A stretch of 64,000 nt of DNA. It comes from Clusia tigrina (taxonomy: Eukaryota > Arthropoda > Insecta > Diptera > Clusiidae). A program made the translations under genes and the position numbers. The stretch is from positions 85,631,995 to 85,695,994 of the forward strand of contig OV050031.1 of NCBI GenBank assembly GCA_920105625.2. Reading direction: 5' to 3'. Positions 34,826 to 47,333 of this stretch are shown in pieces. Numbering within the stretch: the first letter of the stretch is position 1; every line of letters starts with the position of its first letter. Below the pieces are notes generated by a model. That model made no database searches and was not told the origin of the DNA. It saw nothing but the letters and a program-made list of their open reading frames with translations.

Positions 34826-36130
34826 GGCGTCTCAGTTTTTGCCGCTGTCGATTGGGTTGTCTGCTGCCTTCTCTATGCCTATGTCTAACCCTCTCTGCCT
34901 CAGTCAGCGTCTCAGTCGGCGTCGCAGCCTCTGTCAGCGTCGCAGCCTCTGTCAGCGTCTCTGTATGTGTCTCAGTCGCTGCCGCCGTCGATTATGGGGA
35001 TCTGCTGCCTTCTCTATGCCAATATCTACCCCTATCTGCCTCAGTCAGCGTCTCAGTCAGGGTCGCACCCTCTGTCAGCGTCTCTGTGAGCGCCTCAGTC
35101 GCTACCGCCGTCGATTGGGGGGGTCTGCTGCCTTCTCTATGCCAATATCTACCCTTATCTGGCTCAGTCGGCGTCGCAGCCTCTGTCAGCGTCGCTGTAG
35201 GCGTCTTAGTCGCTACCGCTGTCGATTGGGGGTCTGCTGCCAACTGTATGCCTATATCTACCCCTACCTGCCTCAGTCGGCGTCTCAGTCGGCGTCGCAA
35301 TCTCTTGTCAGCGTCTCTGTAGGCATCTCAGTCGTTGCCGCTGTCGATTGGGGGTCTGCTGCCTTCTTTTTGCCTATATTTATCCCTATCTGCCTCAGTC
35401 AGCGTCTCAGTCAGGGTCGCTCCCTCTGTCAGCGTCTCTGTAGGCGTCTCAGTCGCTGCCGCTATCGATTGGGGGGTCTGCTGCTTTCTCTATGCCTATA
35501 TCTACCCCTATCTACCTCAGTCGGCGTCGCAGCCTCTGTCAGCATCTCTGTAGGCGTCTCAGTTGCTGCCGCTGTTGATTGGGGGGTCTGCTGCCTTTTC
35601 TATGCCTATATCTACCCCTATCTGCCTCAGTCGGCGTCTCAGTCGGCGTCTTAGAAGCCGTCGCAGCCACTGTCAGCATCTCTTTTGGCGTCTCAGTCGC
35701 TGCTGCTGTCGATTGGGGGGGTCTGCTGCCTTCTCTATGCCTATATCTACCCCTATCTGCCTCAGTCGGCGTCTCAGTAGGCGTCGCAGCCTCTATCAGC
35801 GTATGTGTAGGCGTCTCAGTTTTTGCCGCTGTCGATTGGGTTGTCTGCTGCCTTCTCTATGCCTATGCCCAACCATCTCTGCCTCAGTTGGCGTCTCAGT
35901 CGGCGTCGCAGCCTCTGTCAGCGTCGCAGCCTCTGACAGCGTCTCTGTAGGCGTTTCAGTCGCTGCCACTGTCGATTGGGGGTTCTGCCGCCTTCTCTAT
36001 GCCTATATATACCCCTATCTGCCTCAGTCGGCGTCTCAGTCAGCGTCGCAGTCTCTTGTCAGCGTCTCTGTAGGCATCTCAGTCATTGCCGCTGTTGATT
36101 GGGGGTCTGCTGCCTTCTTTTTGCCTATAT
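34826..36130 (+). repeat. Three-copy block K, copy 2
   Basis: Partner of 31925-33370 and 40960-42400. Its left side also matches 40200-40960 at offset 6134, starting near 34066, so the 34-kb and 41-kb copies share more flank with each other than with the 32-kb copy. The G run at this position is seven (35117-35123). Confidence 0.82.
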
Positions 36131-36796
36131 TTATCCCTATCTGCCTCAGTCGGAGTCTCAGTCGGCATCGCAGCCTCTGTCTGCGTCTCTGTAGGCGTCT
36201 CAGTCGCTGCCGCTGTCGATTGGGGGGTCTGCAACCTTCTCTATACGTGTATCTACCCCTACCTGCCTCAGTCGGCGTCACAGTCGGCTTCGCAGCCTCT
36301 GTCAGTGTCTCTCTAGGCGTCTCAGCCGCTGCCGCTGTCGATTGGGGGGTCTGCAACCTTCTCTATGCCTATATCTACCCCTATCTGCCTCAGTCGGCAT
36401 CTCAGTCGGCGTCGCAGCCTCTTTCAGCGTCTCTGTAGGCGTCTCAGTCGCTGCCGCTGTCGATTGGGTTGTCTGCTGCCTTCTCTATGCCTATGTCTAA
36501 ACATCTCTGCCTCAGAAGGCGTCTCAGTCGGCGTCGCAGCCCCTTTCAGCGTCTTTGTAGGTGTCTCAGTCGCTGCCGCTGTCGAGTGGGGGGTCTGCTG
36601 CCTTCTCTATGCCAATATCTACCCCTACCTGCCTCAGTCGGCGTCGCAGCCTCTGTCAGCGTCTCTGTAGGCGTCTCAGTCGCTGCCGCCGTCGATTGGG
36701 GGTCTGCTGCCAACTGTATGCCTATATCTACCCCTATCTGCCTCAGAAGGCATCTCAGTCAGCGTCGCAGCCTCTATCAGCGTCTCTGTAGGCGTC

Positions 36797-37260
36797 TCAG
36801 TCGCTGCCGCTGTCGAGTGGGGGGTCTGCTGCCTTCTCTATGCCAATATCTACCCCTACCTGCCTCAGTCGGCGTCGCAGCCTCTGTCCGCGTCTCTCTA
36901 GGCGTCTCAGCCGCTGCTGCTGTCGATTGGGGGGTCTGCCACCTTCTCTATGCCTATATCTACCCCTATCTGCCTCAGTCGGCATCTCAGTCGGCGTCGC
37001 AGCCTCTTTCAGCGTCTTTGTAGGCGTCTCAGTCGCTGCCGCTGTCGAGTGGGGGGTCTGCTGCCTTCTCTATGCCAATATCTACCCCTACCTGCCTCAG
37101 TCGGCGTCGCAGCCTCTGTCCGCGTCTCTCTAGGCGTCTCAGCCGCTGCTGCTGTCGATTGGGGGGTCTGCCACCTTCTCTATGCCTATATCTACCCCTA
37201 TCTGCCTCAGTCGGCATCTCAGTCGGCGTCGCAGCCTCTTTCAGCGTCTCTGTAGGCGTC
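36797..37260 (+). repeat. 232-bp dimer in tandem, two copies
   Basis: The unit with GTCGAGTGGGGGGTC, CTACCTGCCTCAGTCGGCG, GTCCGCGTCTCTCTAGG, CAGCCGCTGCTGCTG and CTGCCACCTTCTC is repeated at 232 bp. It differs by TCTCTGTAGG against TCTTTGTAGG at the joint. A third relative is at about 43000-43220. Confidence 0.85.
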
Positions 37261-38610
37261 TCAGTTGTTGCCGCTGTCGATTGGGTTGTCGGCTGCCTTC
37301 TCTATGCCTATGTCTAAACATCTCTGCCTCAGAAGGCGTCTCTGTCGTCGTCGCAGCCTCTCTCAGCGTCTTTGTAGGTGTCTCAGACGCTGCCGCTGTC
37401 GAGTGGGGGGTCTGCTGCCTTCTCTATGCCAATATCTACCCCTATCTGCCTCAGAAGGCATCTCAGTCAGCGTCGCAGCCTCTATCAGCGTCTCTGTAGG
37501 CGTCTCAGTTGTTGCCGCTGTCGATTGGTGGGTCTGCTGCCTTTTCTATGCCTATATCTATCCCTACCTGCCTCAGTCGGCGTCTCAATCGGCGTCGCAG
37601 TCTCTTGTCAGCGTCTTTGTAGGCATCTCAGTCGTTGCCGCTGTCGTTTGGGGGTCTGCTGCCTTCTTTTTGCCTATATTTATCCCTATCTGCCTCAGTC
37701 GGAGTCTCAGTCTTCATCGCAGCCTCTGTCTGCGTCTCTGTAGGCGTCTCAGTCGCTGCCGCTGTCGACTGGGGGGTCTGCTGTCAACTGTATGCCTATA
37801 TCTACCCCTATCTGCCTCAGTCGGCATCTCAGTCGGCGTCGCAGCCTCTGTCAGCGTCTCTGAATGCGTCTCAGTCGTTGCCGCTGTTGATTGGGGGTCT
37901 GCTGCCTTCTCTATGCCTATATCTACCCTTATCTGCCTCAGTCGGCGTCTCTGTCGGCGTCGCAGCCTCTGTCAGCGTCTCTGTAGGCGTCTCAGTTTTT
38001 GCCGCTGTCGATTGGGTTGTCTGCTGCCTTCTCTATGCCTATGTCTAACCCTCTCTGCCTCAGTCGGCGTCTCCGTCGGCATCGCAGCCTCTGTCTGCTC
38101 CCTGTAGGTGTCTCAGTCGCTGCCGCCGTCGAATGGAGGGTCTGATGCCTTCTCTATGCCAATATCTACCCCTATCTGCCTCACTCAGCGTCCCAGTCAG
38201 GGTCGCACCCTCTGTCAGCGTCTCTGTAGGCGTCTCAGTCGCTGCCGCTGTCGATTGGGGGGATCTGCTGCTCTCTCTATGCCTATATCTACCCCTATCT
38301 ACCTCAGTCGGCGTCGCAGCCTCTGTCAGCATCTCTGTAGGCGTCTCAGTTGCTGCCGCTGTTGATTGGGGGGTCTCCTGCCTTCTCTATGCCTATGTCT
38401 AACCCTCTCTGCCTCAGTCGGCGTCTCCGTCGGCATCGCAGCCTCTGTCTGCTCCCTGTAGGTGTCTCAGTCGCTGCCGCCGTCGAATGGGGGGTCTGCT
38501 GCCTTCTCTATGCCAATATCTACCCCTATCTGCCTCACTCAGCGTCCCAGTCAGGGTCGCACCCTCTGTCAGCGTCTCTGTGAGCGCCTCAGTCGCTACC
38601 GCCGTCGATT

Positions 38611-38624
38611 GGGGGGGGGGGGGG
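38611..38624 (+). repeat. Mononucleotide G run, 14 bp
   Basis: Same monomer lineage as 32216 (TGAGCGCCTCAGTCGCTACC before the run), here with fourteen G. Confidence 0.95.
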
Positions 38625-40959
38625 TCTGCTGCCTTCTCTATGCCAATATCTACCCTTATCTGGCTCAGTCGGCGTCGCAGCCTCTGTCAGCGTCGCTGTA
38701 GGCGTCTCAGTCGCTACCGCTGTCGATTGGGGGTCTGCTGCCAACTGTATGCCTATATCTACCCCTATCTGCCTCAGTCGGCATCTCAGTCGGCGTCGCA
38801 GCCTCTATCAGCGTCTCAGTTTTTGCCGCTGTCGATTGGGTTGTCTGCTGCCTTCTCTATGCCTATGTCTAACCATCTCTGCCTCAGTCGGCGTCTCAGT
38901 CGGCGTCGCAGTCTCTTGTCAGCGTCTCTGTAGGCATCTCAGTCGTTGCCGCTGTCGATTCGGAGTCTGCTGCCTTCTTTTTGCCTATATTTATCCCTAT
39001 CTGCCTCAGTCGGAGTCTCAGTCAGCATCGCAGCCTCTGTCTGCGTCTCTGTAGGCGTCTCAGTCGCTGTCGCTGTCGATTGGGGGGTCTGCTGCCAACT
39101 GTATGCCTATATCTACCCCTATCTGCCTCAGTCGGCATCTCAGTCGGCGTCGCAGCCTCTATCAGCGTCTCTGTAGGCGTCTCAGTTGTTGCCGCTGTCG
39201 ATTGGTGGATCTGCTGCCTTCTCTATGGGTATATCTACCCCTACCTGCCTCAGTCGGCGTCACAGTCGGCTTCGCAGCCTCTGTCAGTGTCTCTGTATCA
39301 ATCTGACTCAGTCGGAATCTCAGCCTCTGTCAGAGGCTCTCTAGGCGTCTCAGTCGCTGCCGCTGTCGATTGGGGGGTCTGCTGCTCTCTCTATGCCTAT
39401 ATCTACCCCTATCTACCTCAGTCGGCGGCGCAGCCTCTGTCAGCATCTCTGTAGGCGTCTCAGTTGCTGCCGCTGTTGATTGGGAGGTCTCCTGCCTTCT
39501 CTAAGCCTATATCTACCCCTATCTGCCTCAGTCGGCGTCTCAGAAGCCGTCGCAGCCACTGTCAGCATCTCTTTTGGCGTCTCAGTCGCTGCTGCTGTCG
39601 ATTGGAGGGTCTGCTGCCTTCTCTATGCCTATATTTACCTCTATCTGCCTCAGTCGATGTCACAGCGTCTATCAGCGTCTCTGTAGGCGTCTCAGTTGTT
39701 GCCGCTGTCTATTGGGTTCTCTGCTGCCTTCTCTATGCCTATTTCTAACCATCTCTGCCTCAGTCGGCGTCGCAGCGTCTGTCGGCGTCGCAACCTCTGT
39801 CGGCGTCGCAGCCTCTGTCAGCGTCGCAGCCTCTCTCAGCGTCTCTGTAGGCGTCTCAGTCGCTGCCGCTGTCGATTGGGGGTCTGCTGCCTTCTCTATG
39901 CCTATATCTACCCCTATCTGCCTCAGTCGGCGTCGCAGCCTCTGTCAGCGTCTCTTTAGGCGTCTCAGTCGCTACCGCTGTCGATTGGGGGTCTGCTGGT
40001 TTTTCTATGCCTATCTCTTCCCCTATCTGCCTCAGTCGGCGCCACAGTCGGCTTCGCAGCCTCTGTCAGCGTCTCTGTAGGTCTCTCAGTCGCTGCCGCT
40101 GTCGATTGGGGGGGGTCTGCTGCCTTATCTATGCCAATATCTACCCTTATCTGCCTCAGTCGGCGTCTCAGTCGGCGTCGCAGCCTCTGTCCGCGTCTCT
40201 CTAGGCGTCTCAGTCGCTGCCGCTGTCGATTGGGGTTTCTGCTGCCTTCTCTATGCCTATGTCTAAACATCTCTGCCTCAGAAGGCGTCTCAGTCGGCGT
40301 CGCAGCCCCTCTCAGCGTCTTTGTAGGTGTCTCAGTCGCTGCCGCTGTCGAGTGGGGGGTCTGCTGCCTTCTCTATGCCAATATCTACCCCTACCTGCCT
40401 CAGTCAGCGTCGCAGCCTCTGTCAGCGTCTCTGTAGGCGTCTCAGTCGCTGCCGCCGTCGATTGGGGGTCTGCTGCCAACTGTATGCCTATATCTACCCC
40501 TATCTGCCTCAGAAGGCATCTCAGTCACCGTCGCAGCCTCTATCAGCGTCTCTGTAGGCGTCTCAGTTGTTGCAGCTATCGATTGGAGGGTCTGCTGCCT
40601 TCTCTATGCCTATGTCTACCCCTCTCTGCCTCAGTCGGCGTCTCAGTCGGCGTCGCAGCCACAGTCAGCGTCGCACCCTCTGTCAGCGTCTCGCTAGGCG
40701 TCTCAGTCGCTGCCGCTGTCGATTGGGGGGGTCTGCTGCTCTCTCTATGCCAATATCTACCCCTATCTGCCTCAGTCGGCGTCGCAGCCTCTGTCAGCGT
40801 CTCTTTAGGCGTCTCAGTCGCTACCGCTGTCGATTGGGGGTCTGCTGATTTCTCTATGCCTATCTCTTCCCCTATCTGCCTTATCTATGTCTATATCTAC
40901 CCTTATCTGCCTCAGTCGGTGTCTCTGTCGGCGTCGCAGCCTCTGTCAGCGTCTCTGTA

Positions 40960-42400
40960 GGCGTCTCAGTTTTTGCCGCTGTCGATTGGGTTGTCTGCTG
41001 CCTTCTCTATGCCTATGTCTAACCCTCTCTGCCTCAGTCAGCGTTTCAGTCGGCGTCGCAGCCTCTGTCAGCGTCGCAGCCTCTGTCAGCGTCTCTGTAT
41101 GTGTCTCAGTCGCTGCCGCCGTCGATTATGGGGAGCTGCTGCCTTCTCTATGCCAATATCTACCCCTATCTGCCTCAGTCAGCGTCTCAGTCAGGGTCGC
41201 ACCCTCTGTCAGCGTCTCTGTGAGCGCCTCAGTCGCTACCGCCGTCGATTAGGGGGGGGATGTCTGCTGCCTTCTCTATGCCAATATCTACCCTTATCTG
41301 CCTCAGTCGGCGTCGCAGCCTCTGTCGGCGTCGCTGTAGGCGTCTTAGTCGCTACCGCTGTCGATTGGGGGTCTGCTGCCAACTGTATGCCTATATCTAC
41401 CCCTATCTGCCTCAGTCGGCATCTCAGTCGGCGTCGCAGCCTCTATCAGCGTCTCTGTAGGCGTCTCAGTTGTTGCCGCTGTCGATTGGTGGGTCTGCTG
41501 CCTTCTCTATGCCTATATCTACCCCTACCTGCCTCAGTCGGCGTCTCAGTCGGCGTCGCAATCTCTTGTCAGCGTCTCTGTAGGCATCTCAGTCGTTGCC
41601 GCTGTCGATTGGGGGTCTGCTGCCTTCTTTTTGCCTATATTTATCCCTATCTGCCTCAGTCAGCGTCTCAGTCAGGGTCGCACCCTCTGTCAGCGTCTCT
41701 GTAGGCGTCTCAGTCGCTGCCACTGTCGATTGGGGGGTCTGCTGCTTTCTCTATGCCTATATCTACCCCTATCTACCTCAGTCGGCGTCGCAGCCTCTGT
41801 CAGCATCTCTGTAGGCGTCTCAGTTGCTGCCGCTGTTGATTGGGGGGTCTGCTGCCTTTTCTATGCCTATATCTACCCCTATCTGCCTCAGTCGGCGTCT
41901 CAGTCGGCGTCTCAGAAGCCGTCGCAGCCACTGTCAGCATCTGTTTTGGCGTCTCAGTCGCTGCTGCTGTCGATTGGGGGGTCTGCTGCTTTCTCTATGC
42001 CTATATCTACCCCTATCTACCTCAGTCGGCGTCGCAGCCTCTCTCAGCATCTCTGTAGGCGTCTCAGTTTTTGCCGCTGTCGATTGGGTTGTCTGCTGCC
42101 TTCTCTATGCCTATGCCTAACCATCTCTGCCTCAGTTGGCGTCTCAGTCGGCGTCGCAGCCTCTGTCAGCGTCGCAGCCTCTGTCAGCGTCGCAGCCTCT
42201 GACAGCGTCTCTGTAGGCGTTTCAGTCGCTGCCGCTGTCGATTGGGGGTTCTGCCGCCTTCTCTATGCCTATATATACCCCTATCTGCCTCAGTCGGCGT
42301 CTCAGTCAGCGTCGCAGTCTCTTGTCAGCGTCTCTGTAGGCATCTCAGTCATTGCCGCTGTCGATTGGGGGTCTGCTGCCTTCTTTTTGCCTATATTTAT
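40960..42400 (+). repeat. Three-copy block K, copy 3
   Basis: Partner of 31925-33370 and 34826-36130. Here the G run is changed to A, eight G, A (41251-41260), giving GATGTCTGCTGCC. It keeps the CTGCTGTCGATTGGGGGGTC monomer followed by a second TCTACCTCAGTCGG monomer that the 34.8-kb copy lacks. Confidence 0.82.
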
Positions 42401-45400
42401 CCCTATCTGCCTCAGTCGGAGTCTCAGTCGGCATCGCAGCCTCTGTCTGCGTCTCTGTAGTCGTCTCAGTTGTTGCCGCTGTCGATTGGTGGATCTGCTG
42501 CCTTCTCTATACGTGTATCTACCCCTACCTGCCTCAGTCGGCGTCACAGTCGGCTTCGCAGCCTCTGTCAGTGTCTCTGTATCAATCTGACTCAGTCGGC
42601 ATCTCTGCCTCTGTCAGAGGCTCCGTAGGCGTCTCAGTCACTGCCGCTGTCGATTGGAGGGTCTGCTGCGTCTCCATGCCTATATCTATCCCTACCTGCC
42701 TCAGTCGGCGTCACTGTCGGCTTCTCAACCTCTGTCAGCGTCTCTGTGGGTGTATCAGTCGCTGCCGCTGTTGATTGGGGGTCTGCTGGTTTTTCTATGC
42801 CTATCTCTTCCCCTATCTGCCTCAGTCGGCGCCACAGTCGGCTTCGCAGCCTCTGTCAGCGTCTCTGTAGGTCTCTCAGTCGCTGCCGCTGTCGATTGGG
42901 GGGGGTCTGCTGCCAACTGTATGCCTATATCTACCCCTATCTGCCTCAGAAGGCATCTCAGTCAGCGTCGCAGCCTCTGTCAGCGTCTCTGTAGGCGTCT
43001 CAGTCGCTGCCGCTGTCGAGTGGGGGGTCTGCTGCCTTCTCTATGCCAATATCTACCCCTACCTGCCTCAGTCGGCGTCGCAGCCTCTGTCCGCGTCTCT
43101 CTAGGCGTCTCAGCCGCTGCTGCTGTCGATTGGGGGGTCTGCCACCTTCTCTATGCCTATATCTACCCCTATCTGCCTCAGTCGGCATCTCAGTCGGCAT
43201 CGCAGCCTCTCTCAGCGTCTATGTCGGCGCCTCAATCGCTGCCGCCGTCGATTGGGGGGTCTGCTTCAGTCTCTATGCCAATATCTACCCCTATCTGCCT
43301 CAATCGGCGTCGCCGCCTCTGTCAGCGTCGCTGAAGGCGTCTCAGTTTTTGCCGCTGTCGATTGGGTTGTCTGCTGCCTTCTCTATGCCTATGTCTAACC
43401 ATCTCTGCCTCAGCCGGCGTCTCAGTCGGCGTCTCAGTCGGCGTCGCAGCTTCTGTCAGCGTCTCTGTTGTCGTCTCAGTCGCTGCCGCTGTCGATTGGG
43501 GGGTCTGCTGCCTTCTCTATGCCAATATCTACCCTTATCTGCCTCAGTCGGCGTCACAGCCTCTGTCAGCGTCTCTGAATGCGTCTCAGTCATTGCCGCT
43601 GTCGATTGGAGGGTCTGATGCCTTCTCTATGCCTATATCTACTCCTATCTGCCTCAGTCGGAGTCTCCGTCGGCATCGCAGCTTCTGTCAGCGTCTATGT
43701 AGGCGTCTCAGTCGGTGCCGCTGTCGATTGGGGGTCTGATGAATTCTCTATGCCTATATCTACCCTTATCTGCCTCAGTCGGCGTCTCAGTCGGCGTCGC
43801 TGCCTCTGTCAGCCTCTCTGAATGCGTCTCAGTCGCTGCCGCTGTCGATTGGGTGGTCTGCTGCCTTCTCTATGTCAATATCTACCCTATCTGCCTCAGT
43901 CGGCGTCTCAGCCTCTGTCAGAGATTCTGTAGGCGTCTCAGTTGTTGCCGCTGTCGATTGGGGGGTCTGCTGCCTTCTCTTTGCCTATATTTACCTCTAT
44001 CATCCTCAATCGGTATCTCAGTCGGCGTCGCAGCCTCTATCAGCGTCTCTGTAGGCGTCTCAGTTGTTGCCGCTGTCGATTGGGTTGTCTGCTGCCTTCT
44101 CTATGCCTATGTCTAAACATCTCTGCCTCAGAAGGCGTCTCAGTCGGCGTCGCAGCCTCTGTCAGCGTCTCTATAGGCGTCTCAGTCCCTGCCGCTGTCG
44201 ATTGGGGGCTCTGCTGCCTTCTCTATGCCTATATCTACCCCTATCTGCCTCAGTCGGCGTCTCAGTGGGCGTCGCAGCGTCTTGTCAGCGTCTCTGTTGG
44301 GATCTCAGTCGTTGCCGCTGTCGATTGGGGGGTCTGCTGCCTTCTCTATGCCTATATCTACCCCTACCTGCCTCAGTCGCCATCACAGTCAGCTTCGCAG
44401 CCTCTGTCAGCGTCTCTGTAGGTGTCTAAGTCGCCACCGCTGTCGATTGGGGGTTCTGCTGCCTTGTCTTTGGCTATATCTACCCCTACCTGCCTCAGTT
44501 GGCGTCACAGTCGGCTTCTCAGCCTCTGTCAGCGTCTCTGTAGGCGTCTGAGTTGTTGCCGCTGTCGATTTGGGGGGGTCTGCTGCCTTCTCTATGGCTA
44601 TGTCTACCCCTGTCTGCCTCAGTCGGCGTCTCAGTCGGCGTCACAGCCTCTGTCACCGTCGCACCCTCTGTCAGCGTCGCACCCTCTGTCAGCGTCTCTG
44701 GAGGCGTCTCAGTCGCTGCCGCTGTCGATTGGGGGGTCTGCTGCTCTCTTTATGCCAATATCTACCCCTATTTGCCTCAGTCGGCGTCGCAGCCTCTGTC
44801 AGCGTCTTTGTAGGCGTCTCAGTCGCTGCCGCTGTCGGTTGGGGTGGTCTGCTGCCGTCAATATGCCTATCATTTCCCCTATCTGCCTCAGTCGGCGCCA
44901 CAGTCGGCATCTCAGCCTCTCTCAGCGTGTATGTCGGCGCCTCAGTCGCTGCCGCTATCGATTGGGGGGGGTCTGCTGCCGTCTCTATGCCAATATCTAC
45001 CCCTATCTGCCTCAGTCAGCGTCTCAGTCAGCGTCGCACCCACTGTCAGCGTCTCTGTAGGCGTCTCAATCGCTGCCGCCGTCGATTGGGGGGTTTGCTA
45101 CAGTCTCTATGCCAATATCTACCCCTATCTGCCTCAATCGGCGTCGCCGCCTCTGTCAGCGTCGCTGTAGGCGTCTCAGTTTTTGCCGCTGTCGATTGGG
45201 TTGTCTGCTGCCTTCTCTATGCCTAAGTCTAACCATCTCTGCCTCAGTCGGCGTCTCAGTCGGCGTCTCAGTCGGCGTCGCAGCCTCTGTCAGCGTCTCT
45301 GTTGTCGTCTCAGTCGCTGCCGCTGTCGATTGGGGGGTCTGCTGCCTTCTCTATGCCAATATCTACCCTTATCTGCCTCAGTCGGCGTCTCAGTCGGCGT

Positions 45401-47213
45401 CACAGCCTCTGTCAGCGTCTCTGAATGCGTCTCAGTCACTGCCGCTGTCGATTGGAGGGTCTGATGCCTTCTCTATGCCTATATCTACTCCTATCTGCCT
45501 CAGTCGGAGTCTCAGTCGGCATCGCAGCTTCTGTCAGCGTCTATGTAGGCGTCTCAGTCGGTGCCGCTGTCGATTGGGGGTCTGATGCCTTCTCTATGCC
45601 TATATCTACCCTTATCTGCCTCAGTCGGCGTCTCAGTCGGCGTCGCAGCCTCTGTCAGCCTCTCTGAATGCGTCTCAGTCGCTGCCGCTGTCGATTGGGT
45701 GGTCTGCTGCCTTCTCTATGTCAATATCTACCCTATCTGCCTCAGTCGGCGTCTCAGCCTCTGTCAGAGATTCTGTAGGCGTCTCAGTTGTTGCCGCTGT
45801 CGATTGGGGGGTCTGCTGCCTTCTCTTTGCCTATATTTTCCTCTATCAGCCTCAATCGGCATCTCAGTCGGCGTCGCAGCCTCTATCAGCGTCTCTGTAG
45901 GCGTCTCAGTTGTTGCCGCTGTCGATTGGGTTGTCTGCTGCCTTCTATATGCCTATGTCTAAACATCTCTGCCTCAGAAGGCGTCTCAGTCGGCGTCGCA
46001 GCCTCTGTCAGCGTCTCTATAGGCGTCTCAGTCCCTGCCGCTGTCGATTGGGGGGTCTGCTGCCTTCTCTATGCCTATATCTACCCCTATCTGCCTCAGT
46101 CGGCGTCTCAGTGGGCGTCGCAGCGTCTTGTCAGCGTCTCTGTAGGGATCTCAGTCGTTGCCGCTGTCGATTGGGGGGTCTGCTGCCTTCTCTATGCCTA
46201 TATTTACCCCTATCTGCCTCAGTCGGCATATCAGTCGGCGTCGCAGCCTCTATCAGCGTCTCTGTAGGCGTCTCAGTTGTTGCCGCTGTCGATTGGGGGG
46301 TCTGCTGCCTTCTCTATGCCTATATCTACCCCTACCTGCCTCAGTCGCCGTCACAGTCGGCTTCGCAGCCTCTGTCAGCGTCTCTGTAGGTGTCTAAGTC
46401 GCCACCGCTGTCGATTGGGGGTTCTGCTGCCTTGTCTTTGGCTATATCTACCCCTACCTGCCTCAGTTGGCGTCACAGTCGGCTTCTCAGCCTCTGTCAG
46501 CGTCTCTGTAAGCGTCTCAGTTGTTGCCGCTGTCGATTTGGGGGATCTGCTGCCTTCTCTATGCCTATGTCTACCCATGTCTGCCTCAGTCGGCGTCTCA
46601 GTCGGCGTCACAGCCTCTGTCACCGTCGCACCCTCTGTCAGCGTCGCACCCTCTGTCAGCGTCTCTGTAGGCGTCTCAGTCGCTGCCGCTGTCGATTGGG
46701 GGGTCTGCTGCTCTCTCTATGCCAATATCTACCCCTATTTGCCTCAGTCGGCGTCGCAGCCTCTGTCAGCGTCTTTGTAGGCGTCTCAGTCGCTGCCGCT
46801 GTCGGTTGGGGTGGTCTGCTGCCGTCTCTATGCCTATCATTTCCCCTATCTGCCTCAGTCGGCGCCACAGTCGGCATCGCAGCCTCTCTCAGCGTCTATG
46901 TCGGCGCCTCAGTCGCTGCCGCTGTCGATTGGGGGGGGGGTCTGCTGCCGTCCCTATGCCAAAATCTACCCCTATCTGCCTCAGTCAGCGTCTCAGTCAG
47001 CGTCGCACCCACTGTCAGCGTCTCTGTAGGCGTCTCAATCGCTGCCGCCGTCGATTGGGGGGTCTGCTGCAGTCTCTATGCCAATATCTACCCCTATCTG
47101 CCTCAATCGGCGTCGCCGCCACTGTCAGCGTCGCTGTAGGCGTCTCAGTTTTTGCCGCCGTCGATTGGGTTGTCTGCTGCCTTCTCTATGCCTAAGTCTA
47201 ACCATCTCTGCCA

Positions 47214-47333
47214 CAGTCGGCGTCTCAGTCGGCGTCTCAGTCGGCGTCTCAGTCGGCGTCTCAGTCGGCGTCTCAGTCGGCGTCTCAGTCGGCGTCTCTG
47301 TCGGCGTCTCAGTCGGCGTCTCAGTCGGCGTCG
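47214..47333 (+). repeat. 12-bp subunit run, 10 copies
   Basis: Ten 12-mers CAGTCGGCGTCT in a row, where a normal monomer has two. The eighth is CTGTCGGCGTCT and the tenth ends in CG. The run lies directly after the core GCCTAAGTCTAACCATCTC. On the minus strand it reads as repeated Thr-Glu-Thr-Pro, a consequence of the repeat. Confidence 0.96.

Larger units (their letters stand above)
22121..43240 (+). repeat. Array zone 3: TCAGAAGGC, TCTTGTCAGCG and AGAAGCCG monomers
   Basis: Frequent markers are CTGCCTCAGAAGGC, CAGTCTCTTGTCAGCG, CTTCTTTTTGCCTATATTTA, TCTCAGAAGCCGTCGCAGCC, GTCGAGTGGGGGGTC and GATTATGGGGATCTG. Several blocks of 0.3 to 2 kb recur two to four times at spacings of about 1, 6.1-6.7, 9.0 and 10.2-10.9 kb (listed separately). 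The longest pure G runs of the window (15 and 14) are here. As elsewhere, I see no interrupting unique sequence. Borders are approximate. Confidence 0.68.

Noticed and set aside
47214..47333. CRISPR-like direct repeats
   Set aside because: The 12-mers are contiguous with no spacers, and the 122-bp units have no unique spacer sequence between them.
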